Part shown: piece after piece, positions 44,922-53,422 of the stretch
Layout: each line of letters starts with the position of its first letter
Position numbering within the stretch: the first letter of the stretch is position 1
Source: an uncultured Pelagibacteraceae bacterium
GTDB lineage: Bacteria; Pseudomonadota; Alphaproteobacteria; Pelagibacterales; Pelagibacteraceae
Assembly: GCA_902582605.1 (NCBI GenBank)
Contig: CACHSP010000001.1
Location: 1 to 64,000 of the forward strand
DNA: 64,000 nt
Reading direction: 5' to 3'
Program-made: the position numbers and the translations under genes
The notes under the pieces: model-generated
What the model was told of the DNA's origin: nothing
Seen by the model: only the letters and a program-made list of their open reading frames with translations
The model's database searches: none

Positions 44922-45650
44922 TTATTTTTTTTCTTCTGGAGCTTTTTTGTCAGCAGGTTTTTTACCGTCACCCTCTTTTTTATCGCCCTCCGCAGCTGGT
45001 TTATCTCCTTCAGCTGCAGCTGCTTCCGCTCCTTCAGCACCCTCTTCACCCTCTGCAGCTTCTGCTTCTGCTGGTTTTTCTGGCTCTTTCATTACTGTCG
45101 GTGCTGCTAACGTTGCAATTACGAAATCTCTTCCTTGAATAGTTGGTGTTACTTCTGTATCTAGTTTAACTGATGAAATTTTAAAACTTGACCCAATATC
45201 GATACCATCTAAATCTAAAGTGATACTTTCAGGTATTTTTTCACTTGGGCATTTTAATTCAACTTTTCTTCTTACAATGTTAAGTACTCCACCTCTTTTT
45301 AAACCTGGAGATTTTTCATGATTAATAAAGTTAACTGGAACTTCAATCTTAATTTTTACTCCAGGAAGAACTCTTAGAAAATCTACATGAGTAGGTTCAT
45401 CACTTATGATGTGATATTTTACTTCTCTAGGTAATACATTTTGAGATTTTCCATCCACATTTAAAGTAATAATGTTTGATAAAAAGTTTTCTTTCTCAAT
45501 CAAGGTTTTTAATAATTTTTTTGATATAGAAACTTTTTGATTTTGATCTTTACCTCCATAGATAATCCCTGGAACACCACCATCATTTCTGATGGTATTA
45601 AGTTGACCTTTAGTTTTGTTATCCCTGATCTTTGCTTCTAAAGAATTCAT
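44922..45650 (-). CDS. rplY: Large ribosomal subunit protein bL25/CTC with acidic C-terminal tail
   Basis: A long-form bL25 (242 residues) that binds 5S rRNA. The N-terminal L25 domain includes GGVPGIIYGG and the TL5-like domain follows. The last ~60 residues are a low-complexity tail rich in Ala, Glu, Gly, Lys and Pro, with many EGAE/AAEGDK units. The tail stands out from the AT-rich, Lys/Ile-rich proteome and its DNA is markedly richer in G and C than the surroundings. Such tails occur in some bacterial bL25 proteins. Confidence 0.93.
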   Translation of the reverse strand: MNSLEAKIRDNKTKGQLNTIRNDGGVPGIIYGGKDQNQKVSISKKLLKTLIEKENFLSNIITLNVDGKSQNVLPREVKYHIISDEPTHVDFLRVLPGVKIKIEVPVNFINHEKSPGLKRGGVLNIVRRKVELKCPSEKIPESITLDLDGIDIGSSFKISSVKLDTEVTPTIQGRDFVIATLAAPTVMKEPEKPAEAEAAEGEEGAEGAEAAAAEGDKPAAEGDKKEGDGKKPADKKAPEEKK

Positions 45651-45693
45651 AAAACAGAGGTTTTTAACCCATGTTCATAAATAATCAAGGTAA

Positions 45694-46626
45694 TTATTTG
45701 AATAAATCTGAAACTGATGTTGAATTAGAAATTCTTTTTATAGCTTCTCCCATAAGGGCGGAAATTGGTAAAACTTCTATGTTTTTAACATTTTTGGTTT
45801 TTTCACTATTATCTATCGTGTCCGTAATAACTAAATTTTTGATAACTGAATTTTTAATTTTTTTAACCGCGTCTCCACTTAATACTCCATGAGTAATATA
45901 AACGTAAACCTCTTTTGCACCTCTTTGTTTTAATGCCTTAGCGGCATTGACGATAGTTCCACCAGAGTCAATTATATCATCAACCAAGATACATGTTTTA
46001 CCTTTTACATCTCCAATAATATTCATTACTTGTGATTGTCCGGGTTTTGGTCTTCTCTTATCAACAATAGCTAAACCAATGTTTAAAATTTTACCAAGTG
46101 CTCTCGCTCGTTCAGTTCCACCAACATCTGGGGCAACACAGATTATATTTTTACTTTTAATCTTTTTTTTAACGTGTCGTGCAAAGATTGGAGTTGCAAA
46201 AAGGTTATCGACAGGAATATCAAAAAAACCTTGAATTTGACCAGCATGGAGATCAACTGTCACAACTCTATCTGCCCCAGCTTGAGTGATTAAATTTGAA
46301 ACAAGCTTTGCTGATATAGATGTTCTTGGCACAACTTTTCTATCTTGCCTCGCATAACCAAAATAAGGAATTACAGCAGTTATATTTTTTGCTGATGATC
46401 TTTTTAAAGCATCAATACATAATAATAATTCCATTAAATTGTCATTAGCTGGTGAAGAAATAGATTGAATTATAAAAATACTATTCCCTCTTATATTTTC
46501 ATTTATTTCAATGTAAATTTCACCATCTGCAAATTTTCTTATACTAGAATTGACAAGTTTAGATTTTAAATATTTAGCGATATTTTTACTAAGGATTTTA
46601 TTACTATTTCCAGTTAATAACTTCAT
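45694..46626 (-). CDS. prs: Ribose-phosphate pyrophosphokinase (PRPP synthase)
   Basis: Makes PRPP from ribose 5-phosphate and ATP for nucleotide, His and Trp synthesis. The 310-residue protein has the N-terminal [14 protein letters not shown], the [11 protein letters not shown] loop, the [15 protein letters not shown] metal site and the PRPP-binding [21 protein letters not shown]. It lies between pgeF and rplY, with seven- and 43-base gaps. Confidence 0.96.
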   Translation of the reverse strand: MKLLTGNSNKILSKNIAKYLKSKLVNSSIRKFADGEIYIEINENIRGNSIFIIQSISSPANDNLMELLLCIDALKRSSAKNITAVIPYFGYARQDRKVVPRTSISAKLVSNLITQAGADRVVTVDLHAGQIQGFFDIPVDNLFATPIFARHVKKKIKSKNIICVAPDVGGTERARALGKILNIGLAIVDKRRPKPGQSQVMNIIGDVKGKTCILVDDIIDSGGTIVNAAKALKQRGAKEVYVYITHGVLSGDAVKKIKNSVIKNLVITDTIDNSEKTKNVKNIEVLPISALMGEAIKRISNSTSVSDLFK

Positions 46627-46633
46627 GAAAAGT

Positions 46634-47392
46634 TTAATTAATCATAATTATTGAAATATTTCTACCATAATCATTTAGATTTAATTTTAATGATCTTCTT
46701 GCACTAAAAAAATTATTTTTTCTATCGAATGTATCAATTTTAATCATATCAATTTTATTGATTTTTTGTGATTTAAGTTGAGATTTAACATAATTTGGTA
46801 AATCAAAATAAATTAATTCTTTTTTATTTTTAAAGAAAATTTTGTTTTTTTTGTGTTTTTTAATAAATTTCTTTTTAAAGTCAGCTTTTACTTCGTAGTT
46901 TTTTTGAGTAATTGACGGACCAATTGCTCCTATAATATTTTTTGGATTACACCCTTTTTTATGCATAAAATTAATAACATTTCTGATTATCCCTCTATAC
47001 GCACCTTTCCAACCAGCATGTATAGCTGCTATGATTTTTTTTTCATAGTCATATAATAACACTGGTACGCAATCAGCGGTCAATACAGCTATCGGCAGTT
47101 TTTTTTGATTAGTTATAATTGCATCAGCTTTAATTTTTTTTTTTAATTTAGAGTTTTCATTTAGAAAAACCAATTTATTGCTATGTACTTGATGTACTAA
47201 ATAAATATTTTTTGTTTTTTTCCCTATTTTATCTTTGACAATCTTTAAATTTTTTAAAATATTATTTTTGTTATCGTGAGAACCGGGACCACAATTTAGA
47301 CTTTTATATATCCCTTTTGATTTACCTCCATTTTTATTAAAAAAACCATGACTTATATTTTTGTTTTTAAATAATTTTCGAGAGGTGATCAG
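46634..47392 (-). CDS. pgeF: Peptidoglycan editing factor PgeF / laccase-domain protein with a non-standard start
   Basis: The last ~180 residues, with [13 protein letters not shown] and [15 protein letters not shown], are the YfiH/PgeF domain whose Cys and His residues bind metal. The frame stays open upstream of the TTG at 47173 to a stop at 47402-47404, and that part encodes the family's N-terminus ([30 protein letters not shown]). Yet no ATG, GTG or TTG occurs there. The likeliest start is CTG at 47390-47392, with AGGA seven bases before; ATC just after it is an alternative. This gives 252 residues, the family length. The start overlaps or abuts the midA stop. Confidence 0.8.
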   Translation of the reverse strand: MITSRKLFKNKNISHGFFNKNGGKSKGIYKSLNCGPGSHDNKNNILKNLKIVKDKIGKKTKNIYLVHQVHSNKLVFLNENSKLKKKIKADAIITNQKKLPIAVLTADCVPVLLYDYEKKIIAAIHAGWKGAYRGIIRNVINFMHKKGCNPKNIIGAIGPSITQKNYEVKADFKKKFIKKHKKNKIFFKNKKELIYFDLPNYVKSQLKSQKINKIDMIKIDTFDRKNNFFSARRSLKLNLNDYGRNISIIMIN

Positions 47393-47393
47393 A

Positions 47394-48437
47394 TCAAAAT
47401 CCTAAATTAAAATTGTTTTTTTGATTTTTTATTAACATAACTTTAAACAATTTTCCCATTTGTTTATCATCTGTTAGTCTTTTTAATCTGTAATAAATAT
47501 CTGCTTTTTTTAAAAAGTTTTGATTTTTTGCAATCATCTCAGCTCTTTCGTGGATACCCATTTTTGTAAGAAATTCTTTTTGTGTTGTTAAACTATGCTT
47601 TAATCCACCCAGTTTTTTGATTATTTTTTCAAATAATCGGAAATTAATATTATGTGTGATATCTGAGCTCCCAATTTTAGCTAAGACATCTGAATATTCG
47701 TGTTTATATAATGCTTGTAAAGTATTTTTCATTTTATCTTCATTATATCCATAATCTATGATTAAAATTCCTCCAGATCTCACTTTGATTATTTTTGAAA
47801 TTTGTTTCAGATAATTAATACCAAGCTCTGAATATTCTATAAAACTCTGGTTTTTAGATATTTTAAAATTAATCTTTTTTTCATAAATTTTCATATTAAT
47901 CTTTTTTTCTGAGAAAGAGGTTATTTTTTTGTTTAAACTTACGAACTTTTCAAACCAAAGATTTCCTTTTTTTTCAAATTGTTTAATTGCAAGTGCATCA
48001 AAAAACTCATTTGCTAAAAATATACTAGGAATTTTTTTAATCTTTTTTAAATCGTTTATCCAATTTACATCTGAATTTAATAATTCTTTTTTTTGGATCT
48101 TCTTTAAAGTAGGACTTATCTCATAAATTACTAACCTGCAGGATTTGAAAAACGATGGAAATTTTTTAAAACTTTCTATAAGAATTTTCATCATCGCAGC
48201 ATTTCCTGCTCCAAGTTCGATTAAGTTAAATTCTTTTGGTGACCCTATACTTTTCCAAAAACTTACAACCCAAATAGCAATCATTTCAGAAAATAATCTC
48301 GATACATTAGGAGCTGTAATAAAATCTCCTTTTTTGCCAAATGGATTTTTTTTTATGTAATACCCAGACTTTTTATTATACAGAGAGTTATTGATAAACT
48401 TGTCTAAGGGTAAATTAACTATTTTATCTGTTTTCAT
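47394..48437 (-). CDS. SAM-dependent methyltransferase, MidA/NDUFAF7 family
   Basis: A 347-residue protein of the family that includes mitochondrial NDUFAF7, which methylates an arginine in a complex I subunit. Visible elements: an N-terminal SGYYIKKNPFGKKGDFITAPNVSRLF, the SAM loop FNLIELGAGNAAMM, FLANEFFDALAIKQF, and GGILIIDYGYNED. A complex I assembly role here is inference. It overlaps lgt by 14 bases and meets pgeF with near-zero spacing. Confidence 0.88.
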   Translation of the reverse strand: MKTDKIVNLPLDKFINNSLYNKKSGYYIKKNPFGKKGDFITAPNVSRLFSEMIAIWVVSFWKSIGSPKEFNLIELGAGNAAMMKILIESFKKFPSFFKSCRLVIYEISPTLKKIQKKELLNSDVNWINDLKKIKKIPSIFLANEFFDALAIKQFEKKGNLWFEKFVSLNKKITSFSEKKINMKIYEKKINFKISKNQSFIEYSELGINYLKQISKIIKVRSGGILIIDYGYNEDKMKNTLQALYKHEYSDVLAKIGSSDITHNINFRLFEKIIKKLGGLKHSLTTQKEFLTKMGIHERAEMIAKNQNFLKKADIYYRLKRLTDDKQMGKLFKVMLIKNQKNNFNLGF

Positions 48438-49197
48438 ATTTAGAAATTAATAAATAACATCCGATAATTAAAAAAAAGATACTTATAAGTTGTCCCATAG
48501 TTAAACTGAATAATAAATAGCCCAGTTGGCCATCAGGAACTCTTAAAAACTCAATTGCAAATCTAAAAATTGAGTAAAAAACTAAAAATATACCAGAGAT
48601 AAATCCAGGTCTTTTGGAGAAACTCTTATTTTTAAAATATAATAGAACTAAAAATAGAACTATACCCTCAAAAAATGCTTCATATAACTGAGTAGGATGT
48701 CGATATAAATTATCTATTTGTTTAAATTGAACTGCCCAAGCAACATTTGTTTCGACACCATAAAGTTCTGAATTTATAAAATTTGCTATTCTGCCAAAAA
48801 AAATACCTATGGGTGCAACAAAAGACACAATATCCAAATAACTAAATGAACTCTGTGAATTTCTTTTCGCAAAAAGGTAACTTGCAATTATGATACCTAA
48901 AACTCCCCCATGAAATGACATACCACCTTGCCAAATTTTAAAGATATCCAATAAATTATTGATATAAAATTCAAAGTTATAAAATACAACATATCCTAAT
49001 CTGCCACCAATAATTAAACCTAAAATTAGATAAGTTAAGTAATCGTCAAATTTTTCCTTTACTTTTAGATCAGAAATAAAAAATTTTTTACTCAAAAACC
49101 ACCCTAATAAAATACCAACTATATAAGCTAAAGAATACCATCTAATTTCAAATGAAAAAATTTGAAACGCGACTGGGTCAAAATTATTAATGAACAT
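48424..49197 (-). CDS. lgt: Prolipoprotein diacylglyceryl transferase
   Basis: Lgt moves a diacylglyceryl group onto the lipobox cysteine of prolipoproteins in the inner membrane. The protein has about seven spans, the signature GGRLGYVVFYN, the MSFHGGVLG loop with the catalytic histidine region, and FFGRIANFINSELYG. I place the start at the ATG at 49197 (MFINNFDPVAFQIF), which gives about 257 residues; an upstream frame extension of 39 residues is AT-rich and unlike the family. It is divergent from ubiK. Confidence 0.93.
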   Translation of the reverse strand: MFINNFDPVAFQIFSFEIRWYSLAYIVGILLGWFLSKKFFISDLKVKEKFDDYLTYLILGLIIGGRLGYVVFYNFEFYINNLLDIFKIWQGGMSFHGGVLGIIIASYLFAKRNSQSSFSYLDIVSFVAPIGIFFGRIANFINSELYGVETNVAWAVQFKQIDNLYRHPTQLYEAFFEGIVLFLVLLYFKNKSFSKRPGFISGIFLVFYSIFRFAIEFLRVPDGQLGYLLFSLTMGQLISIFFLIIGCYLLISKYENR

Positions 49198-49247
49198 TTT
49201 TATTTTTAAATATAAGTTATAATTATAATAAGTTATTAGATTAATAT

Positions 49248-49499
49248 ATGAAAAACTCAAAGTTTGTAATTGAAAAACTTGCCAAATTATTTGAGCAAGG
49301 CTTAGTATCGTCAAAAGATATAGCCAATGAAATTATGACTATTTTAAAATCTAAAAGAGATGAAATAGTTTTTAAAATGAAGTTAACAAGTAAAGATGAG
49401 TTTGAAGTTCTTACAAAAAGAGTTGAAAATTTAGAAAAAAAAATTGATCAATTAAAATCTACAAAAAAAAAGAAAATTAAAAAGGTAAAAAGATCTTAG
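49248..49499 (+). CDS. ubiK: UbiK-like accessory factor (BMFP coiled-coil protein)
   Basis: An 83-residue protein with an N-terminal helical part (FVIEKLAKLFEQGLVSSKDIANEI) and a C-terminal coiled coil (SKDEFEVLTKRVENLEKKIDQLK) ending in a lysine-rich tail. This is the BMFP/YqiC/UbiK pattern; UbiK helps aerobic ubiquinone synthesis in E. coli. It overlaps the end of the histidine kinase gene by 23 bases on the opposite strand. Confidence 0.8.
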   Translation: MKNSKFVIEKLAKLFEQGLVSSKDIANEIMTILKSKRDEIVFKMKLTSKDEFEVLTKRVENLEKKIDQLKSTKKKKIKKVKRS

Positions 49500-50796
49500 C
49501 TTCTAAACCACCCATTGGTGACTTAGCTAATTTGATATTTCCCCCGTGTGATCTGATAATGTCCGAAGCTATGGATAATCCAAGTCCAACGCTTGATTTT
49601 GTTTCAGCTCGACCTTTATCAATTTTATAAAAAGGTTTGAAAACATTATCATATTCTGCTTCAGGTATACCTGGTCCGTTGTCTTCAATTTTAATGAATA
49701 AGCTGTTACTACTTTTAGTAATATCAATATTTACTTTTTTCGCATATTTAATTGCATTATCTATAAGATTGTTAACACATCTTTTGATTAAGTTTTTTCT
49801 ACCGCTTATATAAATTCTAGGTGTAATTTTGGATGATATATTTTCATTTTCATATTTCTTAACTATTTCGTCAACTAATTCGCTAATATTAAATTCTTCA
49901 TCTTTTTCAAGATATGATGAGCTGGTAAATTGTAAATATTCATTAAGCATTTTTTCCATTTCGTTAATGTCTTCGGATAATTTTTCACTTAATTCTTTAT
50001 CTTTTATAAATGCTATTTGTAATTTCATCCTTGTTAAAGGAGTTCTTAAGTCGTGGCTGATGCCAGATAACATTTCTGATCTTTGATTAAGATGTCTTAA
50101 AATTCTTTTTCTCATTCTGTCAAATTCATAACCAGCTTGTCTGATTTCTGCTGCACCAGAGGGTTTAAATTCATCAATTTCTTCTCCCCGACCAAATTTT
50201 TCAGCTGCTTTGGCGAGATTTGTTATTGGTCTAGTTTGATTTTTTAAAAAAATTAATGAAATTAAAATCATTATGATTGCAGGAACTGTTATCCATAGTG
50301 CAAAGATACGAGCCGAGGAAGTAGTCACCCTATCTCTTGGAACTAAAAACTTAAAATACCCAGACTGATATTTTATTCTAATATCAATTAACTCTTTGTA
50401 TGAGGTTGTATCAAACCAATAATTTCCATTCCCAAATTTTGATTTGAGTTCTCTTCTTAAAGTCCTATCTATCGGGCTAAACCATCTTTCATCAAAAGTA
50501 TAAATAAAATCTTTGTTCTCTACGAAATCTATATTTAAGTCTTGGTAAACTGAAAAAACATTTTTAATTTCATCTTTTTTATAAATTTCATCAGAATAAA
50601 CTTCAATAAAAGTATTAATTTCATTTACTAACGCTTTAGTCATACCCTTGTTAGTTTTGATCCAAAGACTATCAAAAAAAACAATAGTAATTATCAATTG
50701 TAAAACTATGACTGGAACAGCAACAATTAATAAAGCTCTGTAAAATAATCTTTTTGGAAGTATGTCTTTAAAAAATTTACTCAATCCATAGAACAT
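49477..50796 (-). CDS. Two-component sensor histidine kinase, EnvZ-like
   Basis: A 439-residue membrane kinase: first span about residues 18-40, a periplasmic domain of about 120 residues, second span about 165-185, then a HAMP linker. The phosphoacceptor histidine is in LSGISHDLRTPLTRMK, the ATP domain carries NLIDNAIKYAK (N box), DNGPGIP (G1) and GLGLSIASDIIRSHGG (G2). It overlaps the response regulator gene by 20 bases and is the only sensor kinase in the window. The signal sensed is unknown. Confidence 0.92.
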   Translation of the reverse strand: MFYGLSKFFKDILPKRLFYRALLIVAVPVIVLQLIITIVFFDSLWIKTNKGMTKALVNEINTFIEVYSDEIYKKDEIKNVFSVYQDLNIDFVENKDFIYTFDERWFSPIDRTLRRELKSKFGNGNYWFDTTSYKELIDIRIKYQSGYFKFLVPRDRVTTSSARIFALWITVPAIIMILISLIFLKNQTRPITNLAKAAEKFGRGEEIDEFKPSGAAEIRQAGYEFDRMRKRILRHLNQRSEMLSGISHDLRTPLTRMKLQIAFIKDKELSEKLSEDINEMEKMLNEYLQFTSSSYLEKDEEFNISELVDEIVKKYENENISSKITPRIYISGRKNLIKRCVNNLIDNAIKYAKKVNIDITKSSNSLFIKIEDNGPGIPEAEYDNVFKPFYKIDKGRAETKSSVGLGLSIASDIIRSHGGNIKLAKSPMGGLEAKIFLPF

Positions 50797-51454
50797 ATCC
50801 AGCTCCTCTAATTGTTTGTAAAAACTTAGGGTTTTTTGGATCGATTTCGATTTTTTTTCTAAGTCTTGTGATTATAACATCTATAGATCTCTCTTTATCA
50901 AGCTCAGTTAGAATACCAATATCTTCTCGTGAAAAAGTTTTACCAGGATTATTTATCATTTTTTCTAAAATTTTTTTCTCTGTGTTATTAATTTTGTATT
51001 CTGTATTTTTCTTGATTATTAGTTGTTTATTTAAATCAATTTTAATATTTTCAAATTGTATTACTCGTTTTTGATCATTTTTTTTTGTTTTTCGAATTAT
51101 ATTTTGAATTCTCAATATTAATTCTTTAGGTTCGAAAGGTTTTGGAAGATAGTCATCAGCACCAACTTCCAAACCCTCAACCCTTTCATTTGTTTCACCT
51201 TTCGCAGTTAATAAAATCACAGGTGTATCTAATTTCTTTTGATTTTCTTTAATAAACTCTAAGCCACTTTTTCCAGGCATCATAATATCTAGAATGATTA
51301 GATCAAATTTGACTATTTGTATTTTTTCAAAAGCATCTTCTGCACTATTTGCAGTTGTAACCAGGTAATTATTTTCATTTAAATATTTTTTAACAAGAGT
51401 TCTGATACCTTCATCATCATCAACAACTAAAATATGAGCTACAAAATTATCCAT
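50777..51454 (-). CDS. petR: OmpR-family response regulator (PetR-like)
   Basis: A 225-residue regulator: receiver domain with phosphorylation Asp in FDLIILDIMMPGKSG and the conserved Lys in DDYLPKPFEPKEL, then a winged-helix DNA-binding domain ending TIRGAGYVLWIE. It sits between a MarR-family gene and the kinase gene, overlapping both. Rhodobacter carries an analogous petP-petR pair controlling bc1 genes; the petABC genes here lie about 8 kb away. The petR name rests on this synteny and is tentative. Confidence 0.85.
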   Translation of the reverse strand: MDNFVAHILVVDDDEGIRTLVKKYLNENNYLVTTANSAEDAFEKIQIVKFDLIILDIMMPGKSGLEFIKENQKKLDTPVILLTAKGETNERVEGLEVGADDYLPKPFEPKELILRIQNIIRKTKKNDQKRVIQFENIKIDLNKQLIIKKNTEYKINNTEKKILEKMINNPGKTFSREDIGILTELDKERSIDVIITRLRKKIEIDPKNPKFLQTIRGAGYVLWIE

Positions 51455-51884
51455 TAATTATTTTTTTTAATACATTATCAAAGTTAATGACTTCTTCTGA
51501 GCTTGAGTTAAGTAACGCGCTATAAATTCTTTTTTTTTGAATTTCAAAAATTTCATTAAATATTTTTTTTCCTTTATCATTAAGAAATACATGTTTTATT
51601 CTTGTATCTTGCTCATCTTTTTTAAAAATTATTATGTCTAGTTTAATTAGATCTTTTAAAACTCTATTAAGGCTTTGCTTGGTTATTTTAAGTCTTTTAA
51701 GCAATTCTGAAATAGTGATACCTTCATACATGGATAATAAATGAATGACTTTTTGGTGTGCTAGGCCAATTTTATACTTATTTAATATTTTTTTTGAGTC
51801 TGAAAATGTTTCTCTGTAACCTATAAAAAGCTTTTCGATCAAATCTTTTAATTGATCATCTTTTAAATATAAAAGTTGTTTCAT
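51447..51884 (-). CDS. petP: MarR-family transcription regulator (PetP-like)
   Basis: A 145-residue winged-helix regulator with the MarR core ITISELLKRLKITKQSLNRVLKDLIKLDII and wing DEQDTRIKHVFLNDKGKKI. The start LYLKDDQLKDLIEKLFIGYRE and the ITKQSLNRVL helix resemble PetP of Rhodobacter. It leads a marR-ompR-kinase run and overlaps the regulator gene by eight bases. The promoter would lie in the 70-base gap shared with ilvE. Confidence 0.82.
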   Translation of the reverse strand: MKQLLYLKDDQLKDLIEKLFIGYRETFSDSKKILNKYKIGLAHQKVIHLLSMYEGITISELLKRLKITKQSLNRVLKDLIKLDIIIFKKDEQDTRIKHVFLNDKGKKIFNEIFEIQKKRIYSALLNSSSEEVINFDNVLKKIING

Positions 51885-51899
51885 TATTGGTAAGTTATA

Positions 51900-51928
51900 T
51901 TGACATATTACAGATACAAAGATATTTT
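51900..51928 (+). promoter_or_regulatory. Sigma70-type promoter of ilvE
   Basis: A perfect -35 box TTGACA (51900-51905), a 17-base spacer and a -10 like box TATTTT (51923-51928), placing transcription start near 51935 and the ilvE ATG about 20 bases later. It is the best promoter match I saw. The marR promoter must overlap it on the other strand. Confidence 0.6.
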
Positions 51929-51954
51929 TTCAGTAAGAATTTTTTTATTTCATA

Positions 51955-52836
51955 ATGATACCCTACGATAAAAGATCAGGTAAAATATGGTACAATGGCG
52001 AATTAGTCGATTGGTCTGATGTTAAGGTTCATGTTCTCAGCCATGGATTACATTATGCGAGCTGTGTTTTCGAGGGAGAACGTGTGTATGATGGTTCGAT
52101 TTTTAAATTAGAAGAACATACTTCACGATTATTTTACTCAGCAAAGAGAATGGGAATTGAAATACCATATAGCGAAGATGAAATTAATAAAGCGAGTAAT
52201 AAAATAATTTCTACTCAAAAAGTAGAGAATGGATATGTTAGACCTGTAGTTTGGAGAGGCAGTGAGATGATGGCTATTTCAGCTCAGCAAACAAAAATTC
52301 ATGTAGCAATTGCAACTTGGGAGTGGGGTTCATATTTTGATCCTAAACTGAAGGTTGAAGGTATCAAATTAAATATTTCAAACTGGCGAAGACCCGCCCC
52401 TAATACTATTCCTTGGGATACAAAAGCTTCTGGATTGTATATGATTTGTACTCTTTCAAAACACGAAGCAGAAAAACAAGGTTATACTGACTCACTTATG
52501 TTAGATCACGAGGATAATATTGCAGAGGCAACTGGAGCAAATATTTTTTTCAAAGATAAAAATGGTGAGCTACACACTCCAATACCAGATTCTTTTTTAG
52601 ACGGAATTACTCGAAGAACTGTAATTCAAATTGCAAAATCTAAAAATATCAAAGTACATGAGAGAAAAATAAAACCAGAGGAATTAAAAGATTTTGTTGG
52701 ATGTTTTTTAACAGGCACTGCAGCTGAAGTAACCCCTGTATCTACTATTGCAGATTATCAATTTAAAGTTTGCGATTTGATAATTGATTTAAATGAGAGC
52801 TATTTAGCTTTGGTTAAAAAGAAAAAAGCTGCCTAA
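51955..52836 (+). CDS. ilvE: Branched-chain amino acid aminotransferase
   Basis: A PLP-dependent fold IV aminotransferase (293 residues) for Ile, Leu and Val. The catalytic lysine is in IPWDTKASGLYM, and EATGANIFF, DGITRRTV and FLTGTAAEVTPV are the conserved cofactor-binding loops. It stands alone on its strand with its own good promoter. Its stop overlaps pgsA by four bases, tail to tail. Confidence 0.94.
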   Translation: MIPYDKRSGKIWYNGELVDWSDVKVHVLSHGLHYASCVFEGERVYDGSIFKLEEHTSRLFYSAKRMGIEIPYSEDEINKASNKIISTQKVENGYVRPVVWRGSEMMAISAQQTKIHVAIATWEWGSYFDPKLKVEGIKLNISNWRRPAPNTIPWDTKASGLYMICTLSKHEAEKQGYTDSLMLDHEDNIAEATGANIFFKDKNGELHTPIPDSFLDGITRRTVIQIAKSKNIKVHERKIKPEELKDFVGCFLTGTAAEVTPVSTIADYQFKVCDLIIDLNESYLALVKKKKAA

Positions 52837-53417
52837 TCTTTACTATCCTCTGATATGGCGTGGTCTATTCCTTTACGTATGTACTCATACCCTGTGAATA
52901 AAGTCAAAGCTGCTGATAGCCATAACAAAATTATACCAATAGTTTGAGCATTATAGTCTTGAAAATTGATAATTTTATTTCCTGTATCTCCAGAAAGTAA
53001 AAGACCAATTGAGACCATTTGTAAAACTGTTTTTAATTTTGCTAAATTAGATACAGGTAATTTAATTTTTCCTTTTGCTAAAAATTCCCTAAGACCAGAT
53101 ATTAATATTTCTCTTGTTAAAATTATTATTGCAGCAATAACCTCATAATTTTTAATTGTACCATCCATAACTAATAAAATTAGTGCTGCAGCTACAATAA
53201 TTTTATCTGCTATTGGATCTAACAACTCTCCTAATTTAGACTCTTCTCCAAGTAGTCTAGCTAACATTCCATCTAAAAAATCTGTAAAGGATGCAATTAT
53301 GAATAATACTAAAGCTGTTAGATCTCCATAAAATCCAGGCAAATAGAAAGCTAAAACAAAAAAAGGTACAATTAAAATTCTACCTACTGTTAGTATGTTG
53401 GGTATTTTTCTTAGCAT
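52833..53417 (-). CDS. pgsA: CDP-diacylglycerol-glycerol-3-phosphate 3-phosphatidyltransferase
   Basis: A CDP-alcohol phosphatidyltransferase with the motif DFLDGMLARLLGEESKLGELLDPIADK, which fits the family pattern DGxxAR...GxxxDxxxD. It makes phosphatidylglycerol phosphate in the inner membrane. At 194 residues with about five spans it has standard size. It starts five bases after uvrC ends, giving a folB-uvrC-pgsA string. Confidence 0.94.
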   Translation of the reverse strand: MLRKIPNILTVGRILIVPFFVLAFYLPGFYGDLTALVLFIIASFTDFLDGMLARLLGEESKLGELLDPIADKIIVAAALILLVMDGTIKNYEVIAAIIILTREILISGLREFLAKGKIKLPVSNLAKLKTVLQMVSIGLLLSGDTGNKIINFQDYNAQTIGIILLWLSAALTLFTGYEYIRKGIDHAISEDSKD

Positions 53418-53422
53418 AATCT

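Noticed and set aside
44917-45138. Plus-strand frame with a Ser/Ala/Pro-rich translation opposite rplY
   Set aside because: It is the complement of the low-complexity Ala/Glu tail of bL25. The real gene is on the minus strand.
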